A stretch of DNA of 64,000 nt from Rhabditoides inermis (Eukaryota > Nematoda > Chromadorea > Rhabditida > Rhabditidae): NCBI GenBank assembly GCA_963966185.1, contig CAWZYM010000011.1, forward strand, positions 227,001 through 291,000, read 5' to 3'. Below the pieces are notes generated by a model. That model had not been told where the DNA came from, made no database searches, and saw only the letters and a program-made list of their open reading frames with translations. Within the stretch, counting starts at the first letter, position 1; the number at the start of each line of letters is the position of its first letter. Position numbers and translations under genes: made by a program. Below, in pieces: positions 1 through 17,473 of the stretch.

Positions 1-373
1 ATTGATGACAAGTAATGCAATAAATCACATTTGTTGTAAGACAACTGCAACTGGGCGTTCTAAGAGTAGTTACATAACAATCAGTAGCATAACAGTATAT
101 TTGATCAGAGTGATCAACCTGTGGACAGATAAGACATTTAGTGTTCGGGCAATTAGTACTCACATTGCTGTGTGAAGAATGACCATTGACTAGCAAAACT
201 TTGCCCTTCTGGCGTTTCACTAGATAGGAGTCACTGGTAGTGGAGAAAGATGGTTTACGTGTTGGTTTGGTTTTTGGATTAGGAGCAGGAATTTGAAAGG
301 CAGAAACCCTTTTACGGCAGGGACACCTAAATAGGCACCGAAATACGACGAAAGAGTCTAGAGGGTAGACGGG
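1..373 (-). mobile_element. Partial retroelement ORF, cysteine-rich region leading into a GIY-YIG endonuclease
   Basis: The minus strand is open from just after a TAA at 374-376 to the window edge, with no ATG in this part. Seen: a basic, proline-rich stretch, then a cysteine motif of the form C-x4-C-x2-C, then a second cysteine cluster ending PSCSCLTTNVIYCITCHQ. Known: Penelope-like and related GIY-YIG retroelements carry a C-rich linker followed by a C-x-S-x-NVIYxIxC-xx-C segment that opens the GIY-YIG nuclease. The catalytic part would lie left of position 1. No reverse transcriptase is visible in the 1 kb upstream (higher coordinates) of this ORF, so the copy is either 5'-rearranged or spliced. 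The upstream frame stops at 374-376, so it may be dead. Confidence 0.6.
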
Positions 374-654
374 TTATACTCTTGCCTGGTTTTCCCCGTA
401 CTACCCAAACGTCAATCGAAGGTGGTTTATGCAACCGAAGAATAACAGGAAGTATAGACTGTAAGGGGCCCGGACCACATGAGCCCTCTCGGAAGAATAA
501 CATAAAGACGGTATATTGAATGAAGAATAACGGATAGAAAATGACTCCAATTACCAAACACTAAACAAAAGAAGTATTAAATAACAGGTTGAAAATATCA
601 TAGAAACAAAGTAACATAAAGGATAAAGGTGAGATTTTTTCTCATATAAATGAT

Positions 655-874
655 ATGCCTTCCTCTCCCAAGTTATCACTTATGGGAGAGGTTGGCTCCT
701 CCAAGAATAAAAAAAAAGATAGCAATAAGAAAGAATTCTTAGAGGTGTTCCTGTTCTCTTCGAGGTATCACTTACGAAGATACTAGGGAACGTCCTTCCA
801 GGTATCACTTAGGAAGGGGGTGCGCTCTCAAGGTATCACTTATGAGAGCGCGGGTCTCGCCGTGAACGGTGAGA
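655..874. other. Row of five hairpins, four sharing a 12-nt loop
   Basis: Four hairpins have arms 662-670/683-691 (9 bp), 757-762/775-780 (6 bp), 794-799/812-817 (6 bp) and 822-830/843-851 (9 bp). All arms are perfectly paired and all differ in sequence. Each closes the loop AGGTATCACTTA (671-682, 763-774, 800-811, 831-842; the first copy reads AGTTATCACTTA). Hairpin 1 extends outward with GCC/GGC (657-659/694-696), and hairpin 2 with GTTCC/GGAAC (747-751/787-791). A fifth hairpin (855-862/867-874, including one G-T pair) has a TGAA tetraloop and lacks the shared loop. Varied but paired stems around a fixed loop suggest structure-and-loop recognition as RNA or single-stranded DNA. Function and coding strand are unknown. 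The row lies upstream, in transcription sense, of the minus-strand retroelement ORF. Confidence 0.85.
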
Positions 875-1420
875 AAAGAAAGAAAGACAAGTAAAACAAC
901 ATATAGTACACAATAAAACATGTACAATACAATACAAATGTCAAATATTGCCTTTTATAGGCTGGGCAGGAAAGAAATACAAATAGAATTACATACATAA
1001 GAAACAGTAGCAGAAATACGAGTAAAATATAAATACAACGTGAAGTAACACGAGTAGAAATTAAATGAATGCTGAAAGTACATCGGCCTTTCTCTACTTA
1101 ATGACTCCATTCGTATCAAACACACTGAGAAGGCAAACACACTGAAAAGCCTAGTATGTTAATCGAATATGAAACTAATCAAAAACAAGATACCGACACG
1201 CGACACCGTAAAAAGGAAAGAAAGAAACAATTTCACATACATACGAGACCGATGCAGACTCTCAAAACGCGGGTGTGTTGAATATGTGACTACGCGAACA
1301 CACTGATGCCAGATCGAACGTCTGAGGTCTCTTCTCACCCAATCCTCCTTGACAAGCGTCGCGTTTATAGCCATATGCTGGAAGTTTGAAATTCGCAGAA
1401 AAAAAATTCGCAAAATTTAC

Positions 1421-1512
1421 TTTTGGTGTGATTACAATAGTTGATTACCTGGACTTTCACAAAGTACAGTAATCGGTTACTATGCAGTAACCTACTGTAA
1501 TGCACCAAAAAG
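1421..1512. repeat. Nested foldback (MITE-like)
   Basis: Outer arms TTTTGGTG (from about 1422) and CACCAAAA (to about 1509) are followed inward by ATTAC/GTAAT. The centre is a strong hairpin: TACAGTA (1465-1471) pairs with TACTGTA (1493-1499), and GGTTACT (1475-1481) pairs with AGTAACC (1486-1492), with a 3-nt bulge and a 4-nt loop. No target duplication was recognised. It may be a tiny non-autonomous DNA element or a structured regulatory site. Confidence 0.45.
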
Positions 1513-1619
1513 CGCAAGTACAGTGTTCAACTGTCTTGCAGTAATCAAAGAAAACAAAGTTTCACTTGATTTCCATCGTCTCGAAGGCGATGCACGATCT
1601 GCTCTTATGTGGTCACAGC

Positions 1620-1775
1620 GTCAAACTCGCGCCGGGTTTACCGCCCATTCGGGGAGCGTTCGGGGAGCGTCGGGGGACGCGCAGTGGGCGGGGCCTAGTC
1701 CCCCAGCGTTCCCCGACTGGGGGTCGATGCGGGAACCGTTCGGGCCCGCTGCGCATTGGGGGTCGACTCGCGGCA
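1620..1775. other. GC-rich island with short internal repeats
   Basis: A sharply GC-rich block in AT-rich surroundings. It contains near-repeats such as TCGGGGAGCGT, and TGGGGGTCGA twice (around 1720 and 1758). Short frames are open on both strands, as expected for high GC, and none looks like a protein. It could be a CpG-type promoter island for the gene at 2084 or a fragment of a mobile element. Confidence 0.3.
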
Positions 1776-2083
1776 GTTTGTCTGTGATGATATGTAATGT
1801 TGTGCAACACTTTGTTGACATTTGACACTTCATTTTCCAAAACTTTTTTCTCTCAAATGTATTGATTGTTGACGTGTGCTGCGTGCGTGCGATTTTTTTA
1901 AAATTAATGTTTCGTGATCATTTTTTGCATAACTTTTTTGCACTTCGCTCACTCATTTATTTCCGTTGCAGCCTTACTGTACGGTGATGTGTGAAGAAGA
2001 GGAGTGAAGAAGTGATACTCCACTTTGCCAGGTTTGAAGGTATTTTTGTCTTATTTTGTTTTGTATGTACGTTTGCTTTTTAG

Positions 2084-6640
<4,557 letters not shown>

Positions 6641-6933
6641 CAAGCGACATGAATGCTGGTGAGGGAGAGAACTTTCTTTGAAAGAACTTCTAGATATACA
6701 AACAGGGTAAATTCACTAACTTTTATCCGTGTAATAATTAGAGTCACTGATGTGTTGTTTTGTTACATTAATTGTATTTGTATGTGTTATTGAATTGTTG
6801 AGGAGCGTTGTTTGTTGTAAATAAATATGGTACAAGAACAAACGTTTTTTTGTTTGTGCTTCCTCAGTAAGAGGCGGAATAGAAACAAAATAAAGTGGCG
6901 TTATAGTATGGTCTACACATTATAGTGCTATGC
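6641..6933. other. 3' flank of the 2084 gene with degenerate satellite units
   Basis: AATAAA at 6820-6825 is the likely polyadenylation signal. From about 6860 the sequence is recognisably a decayed 72-bp unit: CCTCAGTAAGAGGCGGAAT matches the satellite's CCTCAGTGAGGCAGAAT, and AGTGGCGTTATAGTATGGTC matches AGTGGCGCTACGGTATTGTC. A second diverged, partial unit follows at about 6927-6975. Confidence 0.7.
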
Positions 6934-7689
6934 ACGAATCTCAGTATAGTGGCGCTACTATTGTCTTCACTTTCTAGTTACTTTCAATACCTCAGTGAGG
7001 CAGAATGGGTGCGAAAGAGTGGCGCTACGGTATTGTCTTCACTTTCTAGTTACTTTCAATACCTCAGTGAGGCAGAATGGGTGCGAAAGAGTGGCGCTAC
7101 GGTATTGTCTTCACTTTCTAGTTACTTTCAATACCTCAGTGAGGCAGAATGGGTGCGAAAGAGTGGCGCTACGGTATTGTCTTCACTTTCTAGTTACTTT
7201 CAATACCTCAGTGAGGCAGAATGGGTGCGAAAGAGTGGCGCTACGGTATTGTCATCACTTTCTAGTTACTTTCAATACCTCAGTGAGGCAGAATGGGTGC
7301 GAAAGAGTAGCGCTACGGTATTGTCATCAATTTCTAATTACTTTCAATTCCTCAGTGAGGCAGAATGGGTGCGAAAGAGTGGCGCTACGGTATTGTCTTC
7401 ACTTTCTAGTTACTTTCAATACCTCAGTGAGGCAGAATGGGTGCGAAAGAGTGGCGCTACGGTATTGTCTTCACTTTCTAGTTACTTTCAATACCTCAGT
7501 GAGGCAGAATGGGTGCGAAAGAGTGGCGCTACGGTATTGTCATCACTTTCTAGTTACTTTCAATACCTCAGTGAGGCAGAATGGGTGCGAAAGAGTAGCG
7601 CTACGGTATTGTCATCAATTTCTAATTACTTTCAATTCCTCAGTGAGGCAGAATGGGTGCGAAAGAGTGGCGCTACGGTATTGTCTTCA

Positions 7690-10600
7690 CTTTCTAATTA
7701 CTTTCAATACCTCAGTGAGGCAAAATGGGTGCGAAAGAGTGGCGCTGAGGTATTGTCATCACTTTCTAATTACTTTCAATACCTCAGTGAGGCAGAATGG
7801 GTGCGAAAGAGTGGCGCTACGGTATTGTCTTCACTTTCTAATCACTTTCAATACCTCAGTGAGGCAGAATGGATGCGAAAGAGTGGCGCTACGGTATTGT
7901 CATCACTTTCTAATTACTTTCAATACCTCAGTAAGGCAAAATGGGTGCGAAAGAGTGGCGCTATGGTATTGTCATCACTTTCTAATTACTTTCAATACCT
8001 CAGTGAGGCAGAATGGGTGCGAAAGAGTGGCGCTACGGTATTGTCATCACTTTATAATTACTTTCAATACCTCAGTGAGGCAGAATGGGTGCGAAAGAGT
8101 GGCGCTACGGTATTGTCATCACTTTCTGATTACTTTCAATACCTCAGTGAAGCAGAATGGGTGCGAAAGAGTGGCGCTACGGTATTGTCATCACTTTCTA
8201 ATTACTTTTAATACCTCAGTGAGGCAGAATGGGTGCGAAAGAGTGGCGCTACGGTATTGCCATCACTTTCTAATTACTTTCAATTCCTCAGTGAGGCAGA
8301 ATGGGTGCCAAAGAGTGGCGCTACGGTATTGTCTTCACTTTCTAATTACTTTCAATACCTCAGTGAGGCAAAATGGGTGCGAAAGAGTGGCGCTGAGGTA
8401 TTGTCATCACTTTCTGATTACTTTCAATACCTCAGTGAGGCAGAATGGGTGCGAAAGAGTGGCGCTACGGTATTGTCTTCACTTTCTAATCACTTTCAAT
8501 ACCTCAGTGAGGCAGAATGGATGCGAAAGAGTGGCGCTACGGTATTGTCATCACTTTCTAATTACTTTCAATACCTCAGTAAGGCAAAATGGGTGCGAAA
8601 GAGTGGCGCTATGGTATTATCATCACTTTCTAATTACTTTCAATACCTCAGTGAGGCAGAATGGGTGCGAAAGAGTGGCGCTACGGTATTGTCATCACTT
8701 TATAATTACTTTCAATACCTCAGTGAGGCAGAATGGGTGCGAAAGAGTGGCGCTACGGTATTGTCATCACTTTCTGATTACTTTCAATACCTCAGTGAAG
8801 CAGAATGGGTGCGAAAGAGTGGCGCTACGGTATTGTCATCACTTTTACTTTCAATACCTCAGTGAGGCAGAATGAGTGCGAAAGAGTGGCGCTACGGTAT
8901 TGTCATCACTTTCTAATTACTTTCAATACCTCAGTAAGGCAAAATGGGTGCGAAAGAGTGGCGCTATGGTATTGTCATCACTTTCTAATTACTTTCAATA
9001 CCTCAGTGAGGCAGAATGGGTGCGAAAGAGTGGCGCTACGGTATTGTCATCACTTTATAATTACTTTCAATACCTCAGTGAGGCAGAATGGGTGCGAAAG
9101 AGTGGCGCTACGGTATTGTCATCACTTTCTGATTACTTTCAATACCTCAGTGAAGCAGAATGGGTGCGAAAGAGTGGCGCTACGGTATTGTCATCACTTT
9201 TACTTTCAATACCTCAGTGAGGCAAAATGGATGCGAAAGAGTGGCGCTGAGGTATTGTCATCACTTTCTAATTACTTTCAATACCTCAGTGAGGCAGAAT
9301 GGGTGCGAAAGAGTGGCGCTACGGTATTGTCATCACTTTCTGATTACTTTCAATACCTCAGTGAGGCAGAATGGGTGCGAAAGAGTGGCCCTACGGTATT
9401 GTCATCACTTTCTAATTACTTTCAATACCTCAGTGAGTCAGAATGGGTGCGAAAGAATGGCTCTACGGTATTGTCTTCACTTTCTAAACACTTTCAATAT
9501 CTCAGTGAGGCAGAATGGGTGCGAAAGAGTGGCGCTACGGTAATGTCTTCACTTTCTAATCACTTTCAATACCTCAGTGAGGCAGAATGGGTGCGAAAGA
9601 GAGGCGCTACGGTATTGTCTTCACTTTCTAATCACTTTCAATACCTCAGTGAGGCAGAATGGGTGCGAAAGAGTGGCGCTACGGTATTGTCTTTACTTTC
9701 TAATCACTTTCAATACCTCAGTGACGCAGAATGGGTGCGAAAGAGTGGCGCTATTGTATTGTCATCACTTTCTAATTACTTTTAATGCCTCAGTGAGGCA
9801 GAATGGGTGCGAAAGAGTGGCGCTACGGTATTGCCATCACTTTCTAATTACTTTCAAATCCTCAGTGAGGCAGAATGGGTGCGAAAGAGTGGCGCTACGG
9901 TATTGTCATCACTTTCTAATCACTTCCAATACCTCAGTGAGGCAGAATGGGTGCGAAAGAGTGGCGCTACGGTATTGTCTTCACTTTCTAATCACTTTCA
10001 ATACCTCAGTGAGGCAGAATGGGTGCGAAAGAGTGGCGCTACGGTATTGTCATCACTTTCTAACCACTTTCAATACCTCAGTGAGGCAGAATGGGTGCGA
10101 AAGAGTGGCGCTACGGTATTGTCATCACTTTCTAACCACTTTCAATACCTCAGTGAGGCAGAATGGGTGCGAAAGAGTGGCGCTACGGTATTGTCTTTAC
10201 TTTCTAATCACTTTCAATACCTCAGTGAGGCAGAATGGGTGCGAAAGAGTGGCGCTACGGTATTGTCTTCACTTTCTAATTACTTTCAATACCTCAGTGA
10301 GGCAGATTTGGTGCGAAAGAGTGGCGCTATTGTATTGTCATCACTTTCTAATTACTTTTAATACCTCAGTGAGGCAGAATGGGTGCGAAAGAGTGGCGCT
10401 ACGGTATTGCCATCACTTTCTAATTACTTTCAAATCCTCAGTGAGGCAGAATGGGTGCGAAAGAGTGGCGCTACGGTATTGTCATCAACTTCTGATTACT
10501 TTCAATACCTCAGCGAGGCAAAATGTGTGCGAAAGAGTGGCGCTACGGTATTGTCATCACTTTCTGATTACTTTCAATACCTCAGTGAGGCAGAATGGGT

Positions 10601-13600
10601 GCGAAAGAGTGGCGCTACGGTATTGTCATCACTTTCTAATCACTTTCAATACCTCAGTGAGGCAGAATGAGTGCGAAAGAGTGGCGCTACGGTATTGTCA
10701 TCACTTTCTAATCACTTTCAATACCTCACTGAGGCAGAATAGGTGCGAAAGAGTGGCGCTACGGTATTGTCATCACTTTCTAATCACTTTCAATACCTCA
10801 GTGAGGCAGAATGGGTGCGAAAGAGTGGCGCTACGGTATTGTCATCACTTTTACTTTCAATACCTCAGTGAGGCAGAATGAGTGCGAAAGAGTGGCGCTA
10901 CGGTATTGTCATCACTTTCTAATTATTTTCAATACCTCAGTGAAGCAGAATGGGTGCGAAAAAGTGGCGCTACGGTATTGTCATCAACTTCTGATTACTT
11001 TCAATACCTCAGCGAGGCAAAATGGGTGCGAAAGAGTGGCGCTACGGTATTGTCATCACTTTCTAATTTCTTTCAATACCTCAGTGAGGCAGAATGGGTG
11101 CGAAAGAGTGGCGCTACGGTATTGTCTTCACTTTCTAATTACTTTCAATACCTCAGTGAGGCAGAATGGGTGCGAAAGAGTGGCGCTATTGTATTGTCAT
11201 CACTTTCTAATTACTTTAAATACCTCAGTGAGGCAGAATGGGTGCGAAAGAGTGGCGCTACGGTATTGCCATCACTTTCTAATTACTTTCAAATCCTCAG
11301 TGAGGCAGAATGGGTGCGAAAGAGTGGCGCTACGGTATTGTCATCACTTTCTAACCACTTTCAATACCTCAGTGAGGCAGAATGGGTGCGAAAGAGTGGC
11401 GCTACGGTATTGTCATCACTTTCTAACCACTTTCAATACCTCAGTGAGGCAGAATGGGTGCGAAAGAGTGGCGCTACGGTATTGCCATCACTTTCTAATT
11501 ACTTTCAAATCCTCAGTGAGGCAGAATGATTGCGAAAGAGTGGCGCTACGGTATTGTCATCACTTTCTAATCACTTCCAATACCTCAGTGAGGCAGAATG
11601 GGTGCGAAAGAGTGGCGCTACGGTATTGTCTTCACTTTCTAATCACTTTCAATACCTCAGTGAGGCAGAATGGGTGCGAAAGAGTGGCGCTACGGTATTG
11701 TCATCACTTTCTAACCACTTTCAATACCTCAGTGAGGCAGAATGGGTGCGAAAGAGTGGCGCTACGGTATTGTCTTTACTTTCTAATCACTTTCAATACC
11801 TCAGTGAGGCAGAATGGGTGCGAAAGAGTGGCGCTACGGTATTTTCATCACTTTCTAATCACTTTCAATACCTCAGTGAGGCAGAATGGGTGCGAAAGAG
11901 TGGCGCTACGGTATTGTCATCACTTTCTAACCACTTTCAATACCTCAGTGAGGCAGAATGGGTGCGAAAGAGTGGCGCTACGGTATTGTCTTTACTTTCT
12001 AATCACTTTCAATACCTCAGTGAGGCAGAATGGGTGCGAAAGAGTGGCGCTACGGTATTGTCATCACTTTCTAATCACTTTCAATACCTCAGTGAGGCAG
12101 AATGGGTGCGAAAAAGTGGCGCTATTGTCTTGTCATCACTTTCTAATTACTTTTAAAACCTCAGTGAGGCAGAATGGGTGCGAAAGAGTGGCGCTACGGT
12201 ATTGCCATCACTTTCTAATTACTTTCAAATCCTCAGTGAGGCAGAATGGGTGCGAAAGAGTGGCGCTACGGTATTGTCATCACTTTCTAATCACTTCCAA
12301 TACCTCAGTGAGGCAGAATGGGTGCGAAAGAGTGGCGCTACGGTATTGTCTTCACTTTCTAATCACTTTCAATACCTCAGTGATGCAGAATGGGTGCGAA
12401 AGAGTGGCACTACGGTATTGTCATTACTTACTTTCTAACCACTTTCAATACCTCAGTGATGCAGAATGGGTGCGAAAGAGTGGCACTACGGTATTGTCAT
12501 CACTTTCTAATCACTTCCAATACCTCAGTGAGGCAGAATGGGTGCGAAAGAGTGGCGCTACGGTATTGTCTTCACTTTCTAATCACTTTCAATACCTCAG
12601 TGATGCAGAATGGGTGCGAAAGAGTGGCACTACGGTATTGTCATCACTTTCTAACCACTTTCAATACCTCAGTGATGCAGAATGGGTGCGAAAGAGTGGC
12701 ACTACGGTATTGTCATCACTTTCTAACCACTTTCAATACCTCAGTGAGGCAGAATGGGTGCGAAAGAGTGGCGCTACGGTATTGTCTTTACTTTCTAATC
12801 ACTTTCAATACCTCAGTGAGGCAGAATGGGTGCGAAAGAGTGGCACTACGGTATTGTCATCACTTTCTAACCACTTTCAATACCTCAGTGAGGCAGAATG
12901 GGTGCGAAAGAGTGGCGCTACGGTATTGTCTTTACTTTCTAATCACTTTCAATACCTCAGTGAGGCAGAATGGGTGCGAAAGAGTGGCGCTACGGTATTG
13001 CCATCACTTTCTAATTACTTTCAAATCCTCAGTGAGGCAGAATGGGTGCGAAAGAGTGGCGCTACGGTATTGTCATCACTTTCTAATCACTTCCAATACC
13101 TCAGTGAGGCAGAATGGGTGCGAAAGAGTGGCGCTACGGTATTGTCTTCACTTTCTAATCACTTTCAATACCTCAGTGATGCAGAATGGGTGCGAAAGAG
13201 TGGCACTACGGTATTGTCATCACTTTCTAACCACTTTCAATACCTCAGTGAGGCAGAATGGGTGCGAAAGAGTGGCGCTACGGTATTGTCATCACTTTCT
13301 AACCACTTTCAATACCTCAGTGAGGCAGAATGGGTGCGAAAGAGTGGCGCTACGGTATTGTCTTTACTTTCTAATCACTTTCAATACCTCAGTGACGCAG
13401 AATGGGTGCGAAAGAGAGTGGCGCTACGGTATTGTCATCACTTTCTAATTACTTTCAATACCTCAGTGAGGCAGAATGGGCGCGAAAGAGTGGCTCTACG
13501 GTATTGTCTTCACTTTCTAATTACTTTTAATACCTCAGTGAGGCAGAATGGGTGCGAAAGAGTGGCGCTACGGTATTGCCATCACTTTCTAATTACTTTC

Positions 13601-16600
13601 AAATCCTCAGTGAGGCAGAATGGGTGCGAAAGAGTGGCGCTACGGTATTGTCATCACTTTCTAACCACTTTCAATACCTCAGTGAGGCAGAATGGGTGCG
13701 AAAGAGTGGCGCTACGGTATTGTCATCACTTTCTAATCACTTTCAATACCTCAGTGACGCAGAATGGGTGCGAAAAAGTGGCACTACGGTATTGTCATCA
13801 CTTTCTAACCACTTTCAATACCTCAGTGAGGCAGAATGGGTGCGAAAGAATGGCTCTACGGTATTGTCTTCACTTTCTAATCACTTTTTTTAATACCTCA
13901 GTGAGGCAGAATGGGTGCGAAAGAGTGGCGCTACGGTATTGTCATCACTTTCTAATCACTTTCAATACCTCAGTGAGGCAGAATGGGTGCGAAAGAGTGG
14001 CGCTACGGTATTGTCATCACTTTCTAACCACTTTCAATACCTCAGTGAGGCAGAATGGGTGCGAAAGAGTGGCGCTACGGTATTGTCTTTACTTTCTAAT
14101 CACTTTCAATACCTCAGTGAGGCAGAATGGGTGCGAAAGAGTGGCGCTACGGTATTGTCATCACTTTCTAACCACTTTCAATACCTCAGTGATGCAGAAT
14201 GGGTGCGAAAGAGTGGCACTACGGTATTGTCATCACTTTCTAACCACTTTCAATACCTCAGTGAGGCAGAATGGGTGCGAAAGAGTGGCGCTACGGTATT
14301 GTCTTTACTTTCTAATCACTTTCAATACCTCAGTGATGCAGAATGGGTGCGAAAGAGTGGCGCTACGGTATTGTCTTTACTTTCTAATCACTTTCAATAC
14401 CTCAGTGATGCAGAATGGGTGCGAAAGAATGGCACTACGGTATTGTCATCACTTTCTAACCACTTTCAATACCTCAGTGAGGCAGAATGGGTGCGAAAAA
14501 GTGGCGCTATTGTCTTGTCATCACTTTCTAATTACTTTTAATACCTCAGTGAGGCAGAATGGGTGCGAAAGAGTGGCGCTACGGTATTGCCATCACTTTC
14601 TAATTACTTTCAAATCCTCAGTGAGGCAGAATGGGTGCGAAAGAGTGGCGCTACGGTATTGTCATCACTTTCTAATCACTTCCAATACCTCAGTGAGGCA
14701 GAATGGGTGCGAAAGAGTGGCGCTACGGTATTGTCTTCACTTTCTAATCACTTTCAATACCTCAGTGATGCAGAATGGGTGCGAAAGAGTGGCACTACGG
14801 TATTGTCATCACTTTCTAACCACTTTCAATACCTCAGTGAGGCAGAATGGGTGCGAAAGAGTGGCGCTACGGTATTGTCATCACTTTCTAACCACTTTCA
14901 ATACCTCAGTGAGGCAGAATGGGTGCGAAAGAGTGGCGCTACGGTATTGTCTTTACTTTCTAATCACTTTCAATACCTCAGTGACGCAGAATGGGTGCGA
15001 AAGAGTGGCGCTACGGTATTGTCATCACTTTCTAATTACTTTCAATACCTCAGTGAGGCAGAATGGGCGCGAAAGAGTGGCTCTACGGTATTGTCTTCAC
15101 TTTCTAATTACTTTTAATACCTCAGTGAGGCAGAATGGGTGCGAAAGAGTGGCGCTACGGTATTGCCATCACTTTCTAATTACTTTCAAATCCTCAGTGA
15201 GGCAGAATGGGTGCGAAAGAGTGGCGCTACGGTATTGTCATCACTTTCTAACCACTTTCAATACCTCAGTGAGGCAGAATGGGTGCGAAAGAGTGGCGCT
15301 ACGGTATTGTCATCACTTTCTAATCACTTTCAATACCTCAGTGACGCAGAATGGGTGCGAAAAAGTGGCACTACGGTATTGTCATCACTTTCTAACCACT
15401 TTCAATACCTCAGTGAGGCAGAATGGGTGCGAAAGAATGGCTCTACGGTATTGTCTTCACTTTCTAATCACTTTTTTTAATACCTCAGTGAGGCAGAATG
15501 GGTGCGAAAGAGTGGCGCTACGGTATTGTCATCACTTTCTAATCACTTTCAATACCTCAGTGAGGCAGAATGGGTGCGAAAGAGTGGCGCTACGGTATTG
15601 TCATCACTTTCTAACCACTTTCAATACCTCAGTGAGGCAGAATGGGTGCGAAAGAGTGGCGCTACGGTATTGTCTTTACTTTCTAATCACTTTCAATACC
15701 TCAGTGAGGCAGAATGGGTGCGAAAGAGTGGCGCTACGGTATTGTCATCACTTTCTAATCACTTTCAATACCTCAGTGAGGCAGAATGGGTGCGAAAAAG
15801 TGGCGCTATTGTATTGTCATCACTTTCTAATTACTTTTAATACCTCAGTGAGGCAGAATGGGTGCGAAAGAGTGGCGCTACGGTATTGCCATCACTTTCT
15901 AATTACTTTCAAATCCTCAGTGAGGCAGAATGGGTGCGAAAGAGTGGCGCTACGGTATTGTCATCACTTTCTAACCACTTTCAATACCTCAGTGAGGCAG
16001 AATGGGTGCGAAAGAGTGGCGCTACGGTATTGTCATCACTTTCTAATTACTTTTAATACCTCAGTGAGGCAGAATGGGTGCGAAAGAGTGGCGCTACGGT
16101 ATTGCCATCACTTTCTAATTACTTTCAAATCCTCAGTGAGGCAGAATGGGTGCGAAAGAGTGGCGCTACGGTATTGTCATCACTTTCTAATCACTTCCAA
16201 TACCTCAGTGAGGCAGAATGGGTGCGAAAGAGTGGCGCTACGGTATTGTCTTCACTTTCTAATCACTTTCAATACCTCAGTGAGGCAGAATGGGTGCGAA
16301 AGAGTGGCGCTACGGTATTGTCATCACTTTCTAACCACTTTCAATACCTCAGTGAGGCAGAATGGGTGCGAAAGAGTGGCGCTACGGTATTGTCATCACT
16401 TTCTAACCACTTTCAATACCTCAGTGAGGCAGAATGGGTGCGAAAGAGTGGCGCTACGGTATTGTCTTTACTTTCTAATCACTTTCAATACCTCAGTGAG
16501 GCAGAATGGGTGCGAAAGAGTGGCGCTACGGTATTGTCATCACTTTCTAATCACTTTCAATACCTCAGTGAGGCAGAATGGGTGCGAAAAAGTGGCGCTA

Positions 16601-17473
16601 TTGTCTTGTCATCACTTTCTAATTACTTTTAATACCTCAGTGAGGCAGAATGGGTGCGAAAGAGTGGCGCTACGGTATTGCCATCACTTTCTAATTACTT
16701 TCAAATCCTCAGTGAGGCAGAATGGGTGCGAAAGAGTGGCGCTACGGTATTGTCATCACTTTCTAATCACTTCTAATACCTCAGTGAGGCAGAATGGGTG
16801 CGAAAGAGTGGCGCTACGGTATTGTCTTCACTTTCTAATCACTTTCAATACCTCAGTGATGCAGAATGGGTGCGAAAGAGTGGCACTACGGTATTGTCAT
16901 CACTTTCTAACCACTTTCAATACCTCAGTGAGGCAGAATGGGTGCGAAAGAGTGGCGCTACGGTATTGTCTTTACTTTCTAATCACTTTCAATACCTCAG
17001 TGAGGCAGAATGGGTGCGAAAGAGTGGCGCTACGGTATTGTCATCACTTTCTAATCACTTTCAATACCTCAGTGAGGCAGAATGGGTGCGGAAAAGTGGC
17101 GCTATTGTCTTGTCATCACTTTCTAATTACTTTTAATACCTCAGTGAGGCAGAATGGGTGCGAAAGAGTGGCGCTACGGTATTGCCATCATTTTCTAATT
17201 ACTTTCAAATCCTCAGTGAGGCAGAATGGGTGCGAAAGAGTGGCGCTACGGTATTGTCATCACTTTCTAATCACTTCCAATACCTCAGTGAGGCAGAATG
17301 GGTGCGAAAGAGTGGCGCTACGGTATTGTCTTCACTTTCTAATCACTTTCAATACCTCAGTGATGCAGAATGGGTGCGAAAGAGTGGCACTACGGTATTG
17401 TCATCACTTTCTAACCACTTTCAATACCTCAGTGAGGCAGAATGGGTGCGAAAGAGTGGCGCTACGGTATTGT
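7690..17473. repeat. Higher-order repeat block 1 (9784 bp)
   Basis: Landmarks recur exactly 9784 bp downstream: frames at 8233-8865, 8805-9785, 9577-10881 and 12390-13448 reappear at 18017, 18589, 19361 and 22174 with the same translations. One difference is GGGTGCG near 7728 versus GGATGCG near 17512. Boundaries are approximate. Confidence 0.85.

Larger units (their letters stand above)
374..2083. other. Non-genic stretch upstream of the 2084 gene
   Basis: No convincing protein gene was found. The short minus-strand frames at 327-557, 955-1140 and 1159-1413 show no motif or splice continuity that I trust. The stretch holds the hairpin row at 655-874, a foldback at 1421-1512 and a GC-rich patch at about 1620-1775. 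An untranslated leader exon ending near 2030, before the splice acceptor at 2081-2083, probably belongs to the downstream gene. Confidence 0.4.

Noticed and set aside
1159..1413. Minus-strand frame with a possible start before a GTGAGA donor as a gene
   Set aside because: No consistent downstream exons or recognisable motif were found.
1523..1840. Overlapping frames on both strands in the GC-rich patch
   Set aside because: High GC removes stops on all strands, and no protein signature or splice support is visible.
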